A program made the translations under genes and the position numbers. From assembly GCA_022828595.1 (NCBI GenBank), contig JAKGHH010000003.1, forward strand, positions 56,595,759-56,659,758: 64,000 bases of DNA. The letters run 5' to 3'. A model generated the notes under the pieces. That model was not told the origin of the DNA. It saw only the letters and a program-made list of their open reading frames with translations, and did not search any database. This DNA comes from Nelumbo lutea. Taxonomy: Eukaryota > Streptophyta > Magnoliopsida > Proteales > Nelumbonaceae. Below are positions 23,833-35,235 of this stretch, in pieces (within the stretch, counting starts at the first letter, position 1; each line of letters opens with the position of its first letter).

Positions 23833-23913
23833 GTATCTGCAATGAAAGGATAGATTTTGCAATCAAGTCTGAAGTGATGAATTTGCTTCCAAAAATATGC
23901 AGATGAGACATAT

Positions 23914-24033
23914 GTTTCAGTTTGAAAGGAGTACAAATACAAATATTTATAGTGCAAATATATTTTAAAATGGTATAAAATACAAGGTTTTGCACTTTAC
24001 ATATTTGTATTTGTATTCCTTCCAAACTGAGCC
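23914..24033. mobile_element. 120-bp hairpin MITE
   Basis: The left arm (CAGTTTGAAAGGAGTACAAA) pairs with the right arm (TTTGTATTCCTTCCAAACTG). A close relative is at 29419-29540. Confidence 0.7.
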
Positions 24034-24948
24034 AAAAACTTTTTTTCCCCTCTTTCTCAAAGTTGCAACTCTCTGATTCGAACCCTTGTTGTCAGTTCTC
24101 ACACTTGACGGCCTGAGATTTTTACACCAAGTGACGGACTCTGAAATGCAATATGGCCATGTGCAAATAACCAGTCTGTGCAACTCTTGGGTTTCTTTGC
24201 CCTACAGATAAGAGTGAGACTTGTGAAAATACAATTTCAATTTTGTCTTGGATTGGGCCCATGAAGAAGATTCTTGGATTGGGCCCTACATATGAGAGTG
24301 AAGCTTTCTTCTGTTCATTTTGGGTTGGGCCCCATGAGGAAGATTTTGTTTGGATGCAATTTAAGAAAAAAAATCTTGGATTCAAGGCTCTCCTTGTGCC
24401 TTCGGTATTTTCAATCATAGAGCTTTATTCACACCAAGCTCACAGTTACATTCTACTATGTATTAAAAATATTTCATCATGAATAATAATATACAAGTAG
24501 GAGAAATGTTCCCGATGTACAAATAAAACATAACTGTAAATTCTGTAAGGTTGGTGTAAGAAGCAAATCCGAACTCTGAATAAGGGAATTCTAACTCTAT
24601 TGCACCTATTGGATCCAGAGAATGCACATATATGTATATACTCAGCATTAAATCAATGTTTCAAACTTGAACTAGTTAGATGGTTGAATCGGTGAACCAG
24701 TAATTCAGAAAGCTTTTTGGGTTGCCTTGGTTAGTTTATGGGTTGAATGATCTAATCGACAATCTAGTAAATTTGTGATTCAGTGAGCTGTTCAGTTTTT
24801 TTTGTTGGTTCTATTTTATCAATATTGTGTAAAAAGAAGTTTTCCTAAATGGAAACCGATTAAAGATGAAGATTAGGAAAACACCCAGTTTCGAAATAAA
24901 GAGAGATCAACTTTATTTAATGATCTATGTTTTGCTTTTTATTTCTTT

Positions 24949-26411
24949 GGGCTCTGTTTGGGAAGAGTGTAACTACAAATATGTAGAGTGCGTTATAGTC
25001 TTGCCAAACGATTTTTAGTTGTGATAGGTATAAGTATTAATCCGGAGATTGAAGGGTTGACCTTTTTAACATTGATCAATTTCGAGTACAAATCTTGAAT
25101 GCAAACATGTCAGGAAATTCTTTATTTGCTTTCATTTTCAAGATTTAAATGCACTATTACCAAATATTAGCAGAGCTGAACCAGAGTACAAATATGCACT
25201 GAAATGCTGGTTATATGCATTCTGGTTCACTTTTGCAGATGTTTTGAAAAGAATGCATTTGTGTATTGAAGATGACAGCAAATAAAAATTTTCAAGACAT
25301 TATTGCATTCAAAATGAGAACGAAGTGGTATTAAAAAAAGAGGATTTTAACCTTAGAATTCATTCATCTTTCTATCCATCACAACAAAAATTATTTGACA
25401 AGAGTCCCAAATTATCATTGCAAAGCTAAATTAACTTTCCATTTTTATCGACCAAATATATTTGATGCAGCGTAATCCAGCTGCTCCCTGCTGGAGATGA
25501 TCTGGTTGCTAGCAACGACGAGAACTGGGTAACCTATAAGAGAGGAGTCAGAGATCTCGGGGAGGCTTATCTAGCGGGGACATTCCGATGGCTAAGTTAG
25601 CACTCAGTAGTAGAGAGTTTGAAGATGATAACAATGAGTTAGAGAGCTAGAGAACAAAGATTACACACACGAAAAACATACCTTTGTCCCTGGGGGGTGA
25701 AGTCCTTATATACTGGGGTCCTTGTGGGTTGGTAGAGCAGTTCCTGGATCCTCGCTGTGATGGTATCCGCTTGTGTGTTAGGTGGGTAAAATGCCACCAA
25801 CTGGTAAGATTACCCTCTCCCGTCTGAACCGGAGAGTGGGTGAGCTAATATAGCCGTTGCGAGGTACGATCCCATAAGATGCGGAACGTGGTGGTGAGAT
25901 CCTCGGGGTTGTCATGCGGTGATCGGTCTGAACGGGAGGTGAGTTGTCTGTAAGGTACCGGGTTTCCTAGTGGCCAGCTGTCTGGTAGCATGCTGCCTGA
26001 GCTCGTGCTCTTTAGATCTGACCTGATATGAGTATCGAATTGCCTTGGGACCAAGGTGGTCCTGGTGTGACCTTGCACCGAGGTATGCTTGTCTCAAGGC
26101 GGACTTGACCGAGGTGGTTCATCTGTTCGGGTTTGATCTGTAGCGGGCTTGATATCGTTATCCTGGTCGCGATCTGGTACTGAGACGATCTTAGTTCAGG
26201 GTATCCATAGTTCGGGGTATCAGGGTATCCGAGGTCGCTTTGTAGCGAACTGATCATGCTGAACTGTCACTTGTGTCAAGTCACGTCCACTTGCTGATCT
26301 GATCATGTTGAGTTGTCACTTATGCCGAGTCACATCCACGTGTCTCCTTGTTACGAGGTCGGGCCAAATTCCTCTTCATCAATATTTATATTTGCACTCA
26401 TCCCAAATGGA
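24949..26411. mobile_element. TIR element interrupted by a solo LTR
   Basis: The left end GGGCTCTGTTTGGGAAGAG and the right end TTTGCACTCATCCCAAATGG are inverted repeats of one element of about 540 bp. It is split by the solo LTR 25463-26381. Copy B of the segmental duplication lacks it at the equivalent place (about 33625). It belongs to the same broad TIR style as 38286-38394. Confidence 0.7.
25463..26381 (-). mobile_element. solo LTR of a Tat-like Ty3/gypsy element (LTR1)
   Basis: A 919-bp unit begins TGATG and ends CATCA, flanked by identical 5-bp repeats atatt (25458-25462 and 26382-26386). There is no internal region on either side, hence a solo LTR. Read on the minus strand, TATATAAGG (25704-25712) is a TATA box, and the U5 part holds the GTGCTAACTTAGCCATCGG block (25585-25603) typical of plant gypsy LTRs. 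LTR2 (43133-45090) shares the termini, the TATA neighbourhood (GGGGGGTGAAGTC) and the U5 block. Confidence 0.9.
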
Positions 26412-26596
26412 CTAGTCTCAAACATCACATCTTATCTACTATTCCAACCATCTATTGTATTACTTTTTTGAGCTCAATTTAGTTCCTTCTGTGAAAGCAA
26501 ACGTCTCCCTGGCTTTTAGTTGAGTACCCAATTGTCCAATTTGCACCCATTTGTGTTAATTTGGGTGGAACTCCCATTTGAGGTGGGTCTTGTGCA

Positions 26597-26996
26597 TAGG
26601 GGTGTTAATTGGATTGCATTTGGTCCAATCCAGTTCCATTATAAATAGAACTCATCCAATGAATATTTTGGACCATTTTAGACTGGTCCAATTCAATGCC
26701 TGGACCGTTCAATCTGTTCAAATTCATTTTAATTTATATTGGTTCCAACTCAAACTTGGTCTATTGACACTTGTATTTTTATCTTTTATCAATGGAGCCC
26801 GAAATTGGCTCAATCCAACCCAATCCAATATAAATTCATTACGGGTGGAACAGGTCCAATCCAATCCAATAAATACTTTGGACCATTAAGTCTGGATTGA
26901 TCCAATTCAGTATGTCATGTTGATCTGCTCAATCTGTCCAAATTGATTTTGATTTGGATGGAATCGAACCCAAAATGAGTTCATTGACACCCCCTA
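26597..26996. mobile_element. hAT-type MITE of the TAGGGGTGTCAA family (copy 2)
   Basis: A 400-bp element starts TAGGGGTGTTAATTGG and ends TTCATTGACACCCCCTA. The 8-bp flanks cttgtgca (26589-26596) and cttgtaca (26997-27004) agree at 7 positions. Copy B of the segmental duplication has the empty site near 34110-34125, where GGTGGGTCTT runs directly into TGTATGGCTTTTAATTTC. Confidence 0.92.
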
Positions 26997-27843
26997 CTTG
27001 TACATGCCTTTTAATTTCACCAAAAATTCAAAAACTCTATGAAATTGCAATTTAAATCTGTTTAATTCAAAGAAAACAAAATCAATTTATTACAATTTAA
27101 ACTTGGGTTTAAAATATAATTAATATATTATATATTTTGGACATATTTTGAAGAATTTTAGGCTGTGTTTGACTTGAAGGAAAAGGTAGAAAACCATACT
27201 AGATATGATACAATAAAACTGGAAACTTAAGCTATATAAGTGAGCATATAGAATAGAATTAATAATAATGAAAATACTATATCTTCTCATTCCTGGGTTG
27301 AGTATATATTAAATTTTGAAAGGCCCAGACTAAAGCCTAGGCCCGATTGAGTGGAGAATGTTGCCAATCGGATACCCATTTGCACCCCTATTTGAAAGGG
27401 TACAAGAAAGAAAGGCAGAAAAAAAAATGTATCTTACAATTTTGCAAAGAGCAACAAAACATCCTGTTAGTTAGGGTGGCACAAACAATGTCAAAAAATT
27501 AAAGAATAAAAAAAGACAGAGATGTCAATGGGTCGGATCTGGTTTGGGAGAGGATATATTAGCGCGAAACCGATTATTAACCGGTTTCACATGATAGATC
27601 CAGAATAGTCTCATTTATTAATCAGGACAATCGGGTTTGACCCGATTACACTTAAAATTTGTAATAAATCATGGTAATGATGTTTAAAAAACCTTATTTT
27701 TTATAACATAACTATAACAAAAATGATTATGTTGATAAAACAAGACCCAAATAATCTTATATATAATTTATTAAATTTATTTTTTGGGGCATAAAATATA
27801 ATAAAAATTACAATAAAATCAAGAGACATTTATATATTGTTAA

Positions 27844-29180
27844 TTATATAATCAATTTAGGTCTGAATTGGTTTGGAACAGCAAAAACGGACTCAATCCA
27901 ATTATTAATCGGGATTTGGATCCACAAAACTAGAATTGATATCACCAGTTCAGTCAGTTTGGTTCCATCAGATTGACCCGATCCATTAAAGAACAAAAAG
28001 GAGATAAGTGCCTAAAATAAGAAATTCCAAATTGGCATACTATTATTATTTTGAGGTTGTTTATAATTAAAACAGACATAACTTAAAAATGCATGTGTAT
28101 GAGATTGTTAGGTCAGTTATCCGTTAACTTCGATGGTTGAATAGTTGAACCAAATAACAGTTTTTTGGCCATTTTTTTATTTTTTTAAGTCAGAATGGAC
28201 CATCCGTTCGAACAGGATGATCAGGCCATTCGACCCTACCCAATCCGGTTTTAAAATCTTTGATATAATCCCGTCAAAACAACTCGACTCTTGAGCCAAA
28301 AGTGCCACTTTGACAGAGTTTGTATTGGATATGGGCCACTAGACGTGTAGTGCGGTCTATTTGTATTGCAGATAAAAACTAATTTGGGTGTTTGATTCAG
28401 AATTGCATGTGTTTGTTTTTAACTATGATGTCCCCTCCAATTGATTTTAAATTTTCACTTGTCTTATTTATACTCATTGGTAGTGCTGATCTTGCATTGC
28501 AAAACTGATACAAAATCTCCATTACCTTCCTTCTACTTTAATTTCCTCTCAAATAAACAACCTTCCTTCTTTGAGATTGGCTTCAGTCAGTGCAAAACAC
28601 TGTTCAAAAATATCTCCCTATCTATGTACTTTGTTTCATGGAGAAATATTCTCAATGCAAGGCCATAAAGGCTGTTCAAACGGGCCTTGCACTAACTGAA
28701 GCTGAATTCTCATTTTACCTTCATTTTCTCTCATGTAAAGTGGGGTTCACATCATTATACTTTCATACATTCACCCCATAAGTTTGCACTTAAGGTTATG
28801 CTTGGAAACGGATGCAAATGGAGTGTAAATCCTGGTTCAGGGTAAATTTGCACTCTGATTCACTTTTGCCCGTGTTTGACAATACTACATTTATGCATTG
28901 ACAAATGACAGACCAATGCATATTTACATTGACAATAAGATGTAAAAATACATCAATAAAAAAGAAAGCAAATTTGCATTCAACTGGGCTTTTGATAAAA
29001 AATAAATAAAAGCATATGCTTTATTGGAAATCATGTTTGCATCCATTACAACTAAAAGTCTATTTAGTAAGAAGGTAGATTTGTCAGTGCAAAACTAACC
29101 CAATTTTGTAATTTATATGAACCGTTTTGCATTATATATATTTGTATTCACACTTATTTACACCATTTCCAAATGCAGCC
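27844..29180. other. intergenic stretch with dispersed repeats
   Basis: Holds a GGTTCAACC-type degenerate repeat (about 28105-28260), the motif shared with 9628-9705 (28270-28358), and a copy of the 23430-23832 repeat (about 28440-28790). About 28791-29182 may be another TIR element. No gene. Confidence 0.45.
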
Positions 29181-29183
29181 TGA

Positions 29184-29415
29184 GGCTCAATTTGGTTGTA
29201 GTATAAATAAATCCACACTGATGCAAAACTATGATGGTGCAAATAATTTGGGTACAACTTTTGATTTATTCTTGTTTCAATTTTACCTTACTCTGTTTGA
29301 TTGCAATACAAATAAAGTAAGATATGATCACGAACAAAATGAAGTAAAACCCACAACAAAATTAAACCTGAACTTGCATTCCCATGCATTTGTACTACTG
29401 CAACAAAATACAGCC
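29184..29415. mobile_element. TIR element (GGCTGTGTTTGGTT family)
   Basis: The ends GGCTCAATTTGGTTGTAG and CTGCAACAAAATACAGCC are imperfect inverted repeats. It contains TTTGCA/TGCAAA words and is related, in reverse orientation, to 37321-37587. Confidence 0.6.
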
Positions 29416-29418
29416 TTA

Positions 29419-29540
29419 AGGCTCAGTTTGAAAAGAGTACAAATATAAATATATACGGTACAAATATATATAAAATACAAGTTTTTACAGTACTTTACAT
29501 ATTTGTATATGTACTCCTTCGGTCCTTCCAAACTGAGCCT
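29419..29540. mobile_element. 122-bp hairpin MITE
   Basis: The left end AGGCTCAGTTTGAAAAGAG is inverted at the right end CTTCCAAACTGAGCCT, with TACAAATATA/TATTTGTATA inside. Relative of 23914-24033. Confidence 0.75.
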
Positions 29541-31630
29541 AAAGAAAGAATAGATTTCGCAATCATGTCTACGTAAAGTGGGGTTCTCAGTATCAATTGT
29601 GTTGGCATATTTATAATTTTCACTAAAAAAAAAAAGCATCCACTTTATTTAGCCAAACAATTTGATTTATTGTCCACATTTTTCAAAAAGTATTTTTAGT
29701 GTTTTTTAGAGAACAATTCAGTAGTCCTAGTACTACCCAAGATCATTTGAATTATTTGAACGTTTAATTCCGAATATTATTGCAATACTTTTCTATTTAT
29801 ATAATAAATGACATTTCTAAATTGGCTAAATAATTAAGCATTAAATTTGTTAAAATGTTCATAAATAATCCAATTGGTTAAACTTGTGTTTGGTATCAAT
29901 ACCATTGCCATTTTAGGTTCAAACCTTCAGTATTTCATGGATGTCTTTTGACATGAAACTTGTTTGATTGGTACTTAGATGTTGAACTAGTGGTTTGAGC
30001 AATATTGTATTTGGTATTGGTATTGTCACGTAAAACATTTAGGTGAATAAGGTAATAACCATTTTGGGGAAACAATTATCAAGGTAAGTGTATTTACTCG
30101 TGTTCTTTTATTTCCTAGATTAATAAGGTAATGACCATTTTAGCCATAAAAATCGATTATTAAAAGGGACATTTTTGTGTCATTCAAGTGTTAGCAATTT
30201 TCCCCCTAGGTGGGAAAGTTATTTACCCACCTACGAGATGGGTATTACTTACCCACCTGGGGAAATGATACCCAGGAAAATAAACTTTCCCTAGTCCCCA
30301 CATAAATTTGAAAAATGAACATAGGATTCTTGGTCAGTAGGAACCAAAACCCCATTGACCAATTTTCCCCCTCTCAAAATCCAAAATAAGAACACCCCCT
30401 TAAGGAAATGTTTATATTCAATGTGCCACCACATGAAATTTAAAAGTAATATTTTTCATGCATTGGCTTATTATTACACATTGCTTAACATCAAGATGCA
30501 AATCTAATGGTTCTAGAAGCATAGAACTAAAAAAAAAAACAACTTTGTTTTGGAGGTATGATTTATTGATATTCGATGGTGTAAATCCTTCTTTATTAGT
30601 ATGTGATGCATCAGAACATATCTCTACATCTCCACATAGGATGCAACTAAGAACCAAGTCATTGGGCTATTTCTTCAAATGGGCAGCCAATGTCCCCTAC
30701 ACCCCTTAATTTACGTTTCTAGAAACACTTTATGGCTGTTTTAGGCTGCATTTGGTATTCCCACTTCTCTTTTTTGCTGTTAAAATGCCCCTATGAAATA
30801 TGAGCTTTTTACTAAAATGCAGAAATTAAAAACAATCTCAACCAAACAAAAAAATTGACATTTATACTGAAAATGCCTAAGCAGCACTGATGTGGCAGTG
30901 TTTCAAATAGAAAAATGGTAGAATGACGGTTCAACCCAAGGTCAGAATGTCTAGGCCCAAAGTACGATTGGGGTAGGTGCCAACTCGGAATTGAGGCCAA
31001 TAGTGTATAGAGTGGGGGTTTTTAATATTTTGAATGTTTATAAATCTGCAGTGGAATTCAGAAATCTGGATTGGGCCTGCTTGTCTGTACTTTTCCATAG
31101 AAAATTTTCCAATTAATAATCATCCATGTGAGTTCACTTTTACTAATGACAATATCGTGCAGGTCTAAAGCACAAAATCAAGGTTCATTTAAGTTGTGGC
31201 CCCACCAAGATGTCGGTTCATTTAAGTTGAGGCGGGGCACATTAATAAATGAAAGGCTTTGATTTTATTGTTTCAACGCAAAGCTACAATAGTGTTGTAG
31301 AAAATGTTAGCTACAAGACGGGATTTCGAAGGCACAACATAAATAAGCATGTTAAATAAACACTTAATAAATATTTTAAAAACCATCAAAAGTGAGTTTA
31401 AAAGACAGGTATCAAAAAAATTTTCAAGTACTCATTGAATGTGCTTAGATCGTTGTGCTTTTCTAATCCGAACTGATGAATTGCATCCATGTTTTGTAAT
31501 TTTTCACTGCATCTAAAAGGTGTCCTCATGCACAGTGGTGGGTGGTATTTAAGTTAACAATACAGCAAACATCCACATGTGCTTTGATGAACATATACAC
31601 AACAATAACTGTTGTGATAATTTTTTCCCC
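29541..31630. other. stretch without recognised gene
   Basis: AT-rich. A left-end fragment of the 10003-10133 MITE family is at about 30742-30835. At about 30195-30300 the word TTACCCACCT recurs with local inverted repeats. A purely AT-rich and featureless part covers 29640-30180. No supported ORF. Confidence 0.4.
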
Positions 31631-31796
31631 TAATCAGTTTATGCAACTCTTGGATTTCTTTTCCCCAAGGATAAGGGTGAGACTAATGAGAGATTCAACT
31701 TTGTCTTGTTTATTTTTCATGAATCCCACCATGTTCCTACTTGCATAAATTCGTTGCTTACTAGCATTCCCTTTTACCACACATGCTAAATGAGCT

Positions 31797-32437
31797 GATG
31801 GGACCATGGATATGTCTTATCACATTATATGACTTTACATATTGACTCGACGGGATATACTACACGTTCACAAGGTTGTAGATACGTATCCGATCATGAA
31901 TGAACACATTAATATTCTACACACATGGGACCATGTAGAACCAGAGTCCTTATCGAACAGCTAATGAAATTCTTATCACATGATATAACTTTACATATTG
32001 ATTCGACGGGGTCTACCGCGCATTCACAAGATTGTAGATATATATCCAATCATGAATGAATACACCAATGTTCCGCACACATGGGACCATGTGGAACCAG
32101 AGTCCTTATCGAACAGCTAATGAAATTCTTATCACATGATATAACTTTACATATTGATTCGACGGGGTCTACGTGCGTTCACAAGATTGTAGATATATGT
32201 CCAATCATGAATGAATACACCAATGTTCCGCACACATGGGACCATGTAGAACCAGAGTCCTTATCGAACAGCTAATGAAATTCTTATCACATGATATAAC
32301 TTTACATATTGACTCGACGGGATCTATCGCACGTTCACAAGGTTGTAGGTACGTATCCAATCATGAATGAACACACCGATATTCTGCACACATGGGACCA
32401 TGTAGATCCAGAGTCCTTATCGAACAGCTAATGAAAT
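31797..32437. repeat. tandem array of about four 155-bp units
   Basis: The landmark CATGGGACCATG recurs at about 31797, 31924, 32080, 32234 and 32391, giving periods of 154-157 bp between the last four. Each unit contains TCACATGATATAACTTTACA, TCGACGGG, CACAAG.TTGTAG, AATCATGAATGAA and CCTTATCGAACAGCTAATGA. The short ORF at 32081-32275 lies within one unit and is not a gene. The array is absent from the paralogous copy A. Confidence 0.93.
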
Positions 32438-32575
32438 GGGGAAGACAAAACAGAGTGCAGGGTTGAGGTGAGAGGAAAGGAATTGCCCATGTGAAGCCAT
32501 GGTGGTGAGGGTTCCCCATCAGATGAATGATCTAATCATGCATGTTTGTTGAAGAAGATTTTGGTTGGATGCAAT

Positions 32576-32946
32576 TAGGGGTGTCAATTGGACTGGATTG
32601 GTCCAATCCGGCCCAGTCCAATGTGAGTTCATTACAAATGGACCTGGTCCAATCCAGTCCAATGAATATTTTGGACTGGTCAATCTGTTCACATTCCTGC
32701 TAATTTAGCTTGGTTTTAACTCAAACCTGGTCCATTTTTACACCTATGTTCTTATCTTCTATCAATGGACCAGATATTGGCTCAATCCGTATAAATTCAT
32801 TATGGACGGACCAGGTCCAATTCAATGTCATATTGATCCGTCCAATACGTCCAAATTCAATGTCTTATTGGTCCATCCAATCTGTCCAAATGGATTTTGA
32901 TGATTTGAATGGAGTACAATCCAAAACCGATCCATTGACACTCCTA
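32576..32946. mobile_element. hAT-type MITE of the TAGGGGTGTCAA family (copy 3)
   Basis: A 371-bp element starts TAGGGGTGTCAATTGG and ends GATCCATTGACACTCCTA. Identical 8-mers gatgcaat flank it (32568-32575 and 32947-32954). The empty site is preserved in copy A of the segmental duplication at about 24353, where TTTGGATGCAATTT continues directly into the A-run. Confidence 0.96.
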
Positions 32947-33227
32947 GATGCAATTGAAAAAAAATCTGGGGCTCTAAGGCTCTGCTTGCGCCTGTCAAAA
33001 TTCTTACTACCCTTAAATAGATAGATCCCAGAGTATTTATATAGATTTATGGCATGAGTGACATATCTTGGAGTAAACTTTATTGCATCCCATTTGGAGC
33101 CAGAGAATGCACATGTATCCTTGTACTGAGAATAAAATCAATGTTTCAGACTTGAGCTAGTGAGATGGTTGAACTGTGAATCAATAACAAGTCATTTTGG
33201 AAACAGCTTCTCTGTGTATATATATCT

Positions 33228-33290
33228 ATAAGGGTAAGGTTGTATGCACCTGTCATTTTCCATACTCTCTCTGCATTGGTGGGAGCCTCG
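33228..33290 (-). mobile_element. SINE fragment, reverse orientation
   Basis: On the minus strand it reads AGGCTCCCACCAATGCAGAG and then GTGCATACAACCTTACCC, paralogous to the 11838-11935 fragment. Confidence 0.55.
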
Positions 33291-33699
33291 ACCGTTAAAC
33301 TGGTAAATTCGTGACCCCGCTAAGCTTTTCAGATTTTTATCCGTCTCAATTTAACAATGTTGGTAAAAAAAAAATTCAAACAGATGGAGAAATTGGGTTT
33401 TTAGGTATACTGGGAACAGCAGCGGTGATGCTTGCACACACAACCATGGAAATGGTTATATAGGGCTATCAATGCCCCAAAGACCAAGATGCCCAATCAA
33501 AATCAAAGTCTAGATCTGTTGCTAGTTTTGATAGAGAACCGATTAAGAAAAGAAGATTTAGCAAACACCAAGCCTCAAAAGAAAGAGAGATTCACCTTTT
33601 CTAATGATCTATGTTTTCTTTTTGTTCCCGAAATCTCAAGCATAATATCTTACCTACTACTTCTACCATTTATTGTTTTACTTTTTTGAATTCAATTTT

Positions 33700-33993
33700 G
33701 GTCCCATTTGGTTTGCGGGAATAGGTGTTTAGAATCAGAATTGGAATGCGCTATTCTGGTTCGAACTGCTTGATTGGACGGAGTCAGAATCTCATTCCCA
33801 TTTCTACTAGAATGGTATTCCCCCATTTGAGGGAATGATTATTTCCTATCTCTTTATTGGGAATGAAATCCCATTCTTACTGATTCCACTTCCCATTCTC
33901 ATTCTTTATTAAACCAAACAGATTATGGGAATAGATCATTCTGAATCCGATTCTGATTCCGATTCTGATTCTAACTGTGAACCAAATGGACCC
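33700..33993. mobile_element. Tourist-like MITE
   Basis: A 294-bp element starts GGTCCCATTTGGTTTG and ends GTGAACCAAATGGACCC, followed by TTA. The left duplication would be TTT (mutated TTA). The interior has GGAATG/CATTCC words as in 3628-3889. Copy A has the empty site at about 26478 (CAATTTAGTTCCTTCT). Confidence 0.85.
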
Positions 33994-34789
33994 TTAGTTC
34001 CTTCTATGAATGAGGGAAGCAAACGTCCCCCTGGATTTTAATTGAGTACCCAATTGGCAAATTTGCACCCATTTGTGTTAATTTGGGTGGAACCCCCATT
34101 TATCAGTCGAGGTGGGTCTTTTGTATGGCTTTTAATTTCACCAAAAATTCAAAAGAAAAAAAAATCTGAAGTTGCAATTTAAATCTATTTAGTTTAAAGA
34201 AAACAAAAATCCAAATCACCAATTCCATGTATTTGAACTAACAATTTGGGGTAAAACATAATTATATATTTTAAACATATTTTGAAGGAATTTCAAAGCT
34301 ATGATACAATAAAAATGGAAATTTAAGTAATAACAGTGAGAACATAGAATAAATAATAATGAAACTGTTATATATTCTTATTCTTCAGTCATGTAGATAT
34401 ATGTATCTCCTAAAACGATTAATGTAATTAGAGTTTTGACTTAATTTATAAAGATGCAACTTAGGTGGACCTGGGTTGAGAATATTTAAAATTTGAAAGG
34501 CCCAGACTAAGGCCCAAGCCCAATTGAGTGGATATTCTCATTTGCACCCCTATTTGAAAGGGTACAACAAAGAAGGGGCAAATGCATGTTTACCATTTTG
34601 CAAAGAGTAACATAACATCCTGCTAATAAGGATGGCAGAAACGGCCTGGCCCGCTCAGTCTGGGCTCAACTGGGCAAGCTTTTCCTTGCACTAGTCTGGC
34701 CTGGTCAAATAAATACACTGCGTGGTGGGTCCAACTGGTCCAGTGAAGCATATGACTATTTTTTAGCAATAAAGGAGGGAAAGTACACC

Positions 34790-34923
34790 CAGGGGTGCAA
34801 CTTGGGTGGCTTTGGTCGGCTAGTAGGTCAACCCAGGCCCAACTCGCAGCCCAAAACTTTAGGCTTAGACTGTGCATAAGCATGGGTTGGATTGGAGTTG
34901 GATCCACCCAAGTTGCACCCCTA
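34790..34923. mobile_element. short hAT-type MITE
   Basis: A 134-bp element starts CAGGGGTGCAACTTGGGTGG and ends CCACCCAAGTTGCACCCCTA, nearly perfect inverted repeats of 19-20 bp. Flanking 8-mers agtacacc and agtagatc agree at 6 positions. Confidence 0.8.
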
Positions 34924-35207
34924 AGTAGATCAAATATGACCAGATGCCGATGGGTTGAGTCTGGTTTGGAACCACTCCCGAACCTTTTATTAATGGGTTC
35001 CACATGGAGTATAATCATGATATGATATTTTAAAACCTTACTTTTGATAATAAAACCATAACAAAAATGATTATGTTGATAAAACAAGTGCTTTTTAGCC
35101 AAAATTATCTTATATATAATTTATAAAATTTTATCTTTTTGAATACAAAATATAACAAAAAATATCAAAAAAAAAAAAAACAGGAGGCATTTATATATTA
35201 TTAAGTA

Positions 35208-35235
35208 CTAGTGTAAGGGCACATGGATGTGCAGG
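35208..35235 (-). mobile_element. Helitron-like 3' terminus on the minus strand
   Basis: Read on the minus strand: a perfect hairpin GCACAT-CC-ATGTGC, then CCTTACA, then CTAG and T. This is the standard Helitron 3' layout. The 5' terminus, which would be at higher coordinates, was not found. Confidence 0.6.

Larger units (their letters stand above)
24168..27843. repeat. segmental duplication, copy A
   Basis: Matches 31631-35205 in the same orientation and order. Shared anchors include GCAACTCTTGG, GAAGATTTTG.TTGGATGCAA, CAGAGAATGCACAT, AATGATCTATGTTTT, CCATTTGTGTTAATTTGGGT, CTTTTAATTTCACCAAAAAT, TTGAAAGGCCCAGACTAA, TGCACCCCTATTTGAAAGGG and ATGATTATGTTGATAAAACA. Copy A has gained the MITE/LTR complex 24949-26411 and the hAT MITE 26597-26996, both absent from copy B. 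No gene is visible in the duplicated sequence. Confidence 0.88.
31631..35205. repeat. segmental duplication, copy B
   Basis: Counterpart of 24168-27843, offset by about 7.4 kb and in the same orientation. Copy B has its own insertions: a block with a tandem array (31797-32437), hAT MITEs at 32576-32946 and 34790-34923, and a Tourist MITE at 33700-33993. Copy A shows the uninterrupted sequence for at least two of these (24355 and 26478). Confidence 0.88.

Noticed and set aside
31797..32437. CRISPR-like array
   Set aside because: Whole 155-bp units are repeated with no variable spacers, and the genome is a plant's.
34623..35102. 159-residue minus-strand ORF
   Set aside because: It runs through a hAT MITE and dispersed repeats inside the segmental duplication; the paralogous copy A does not keep the frame.
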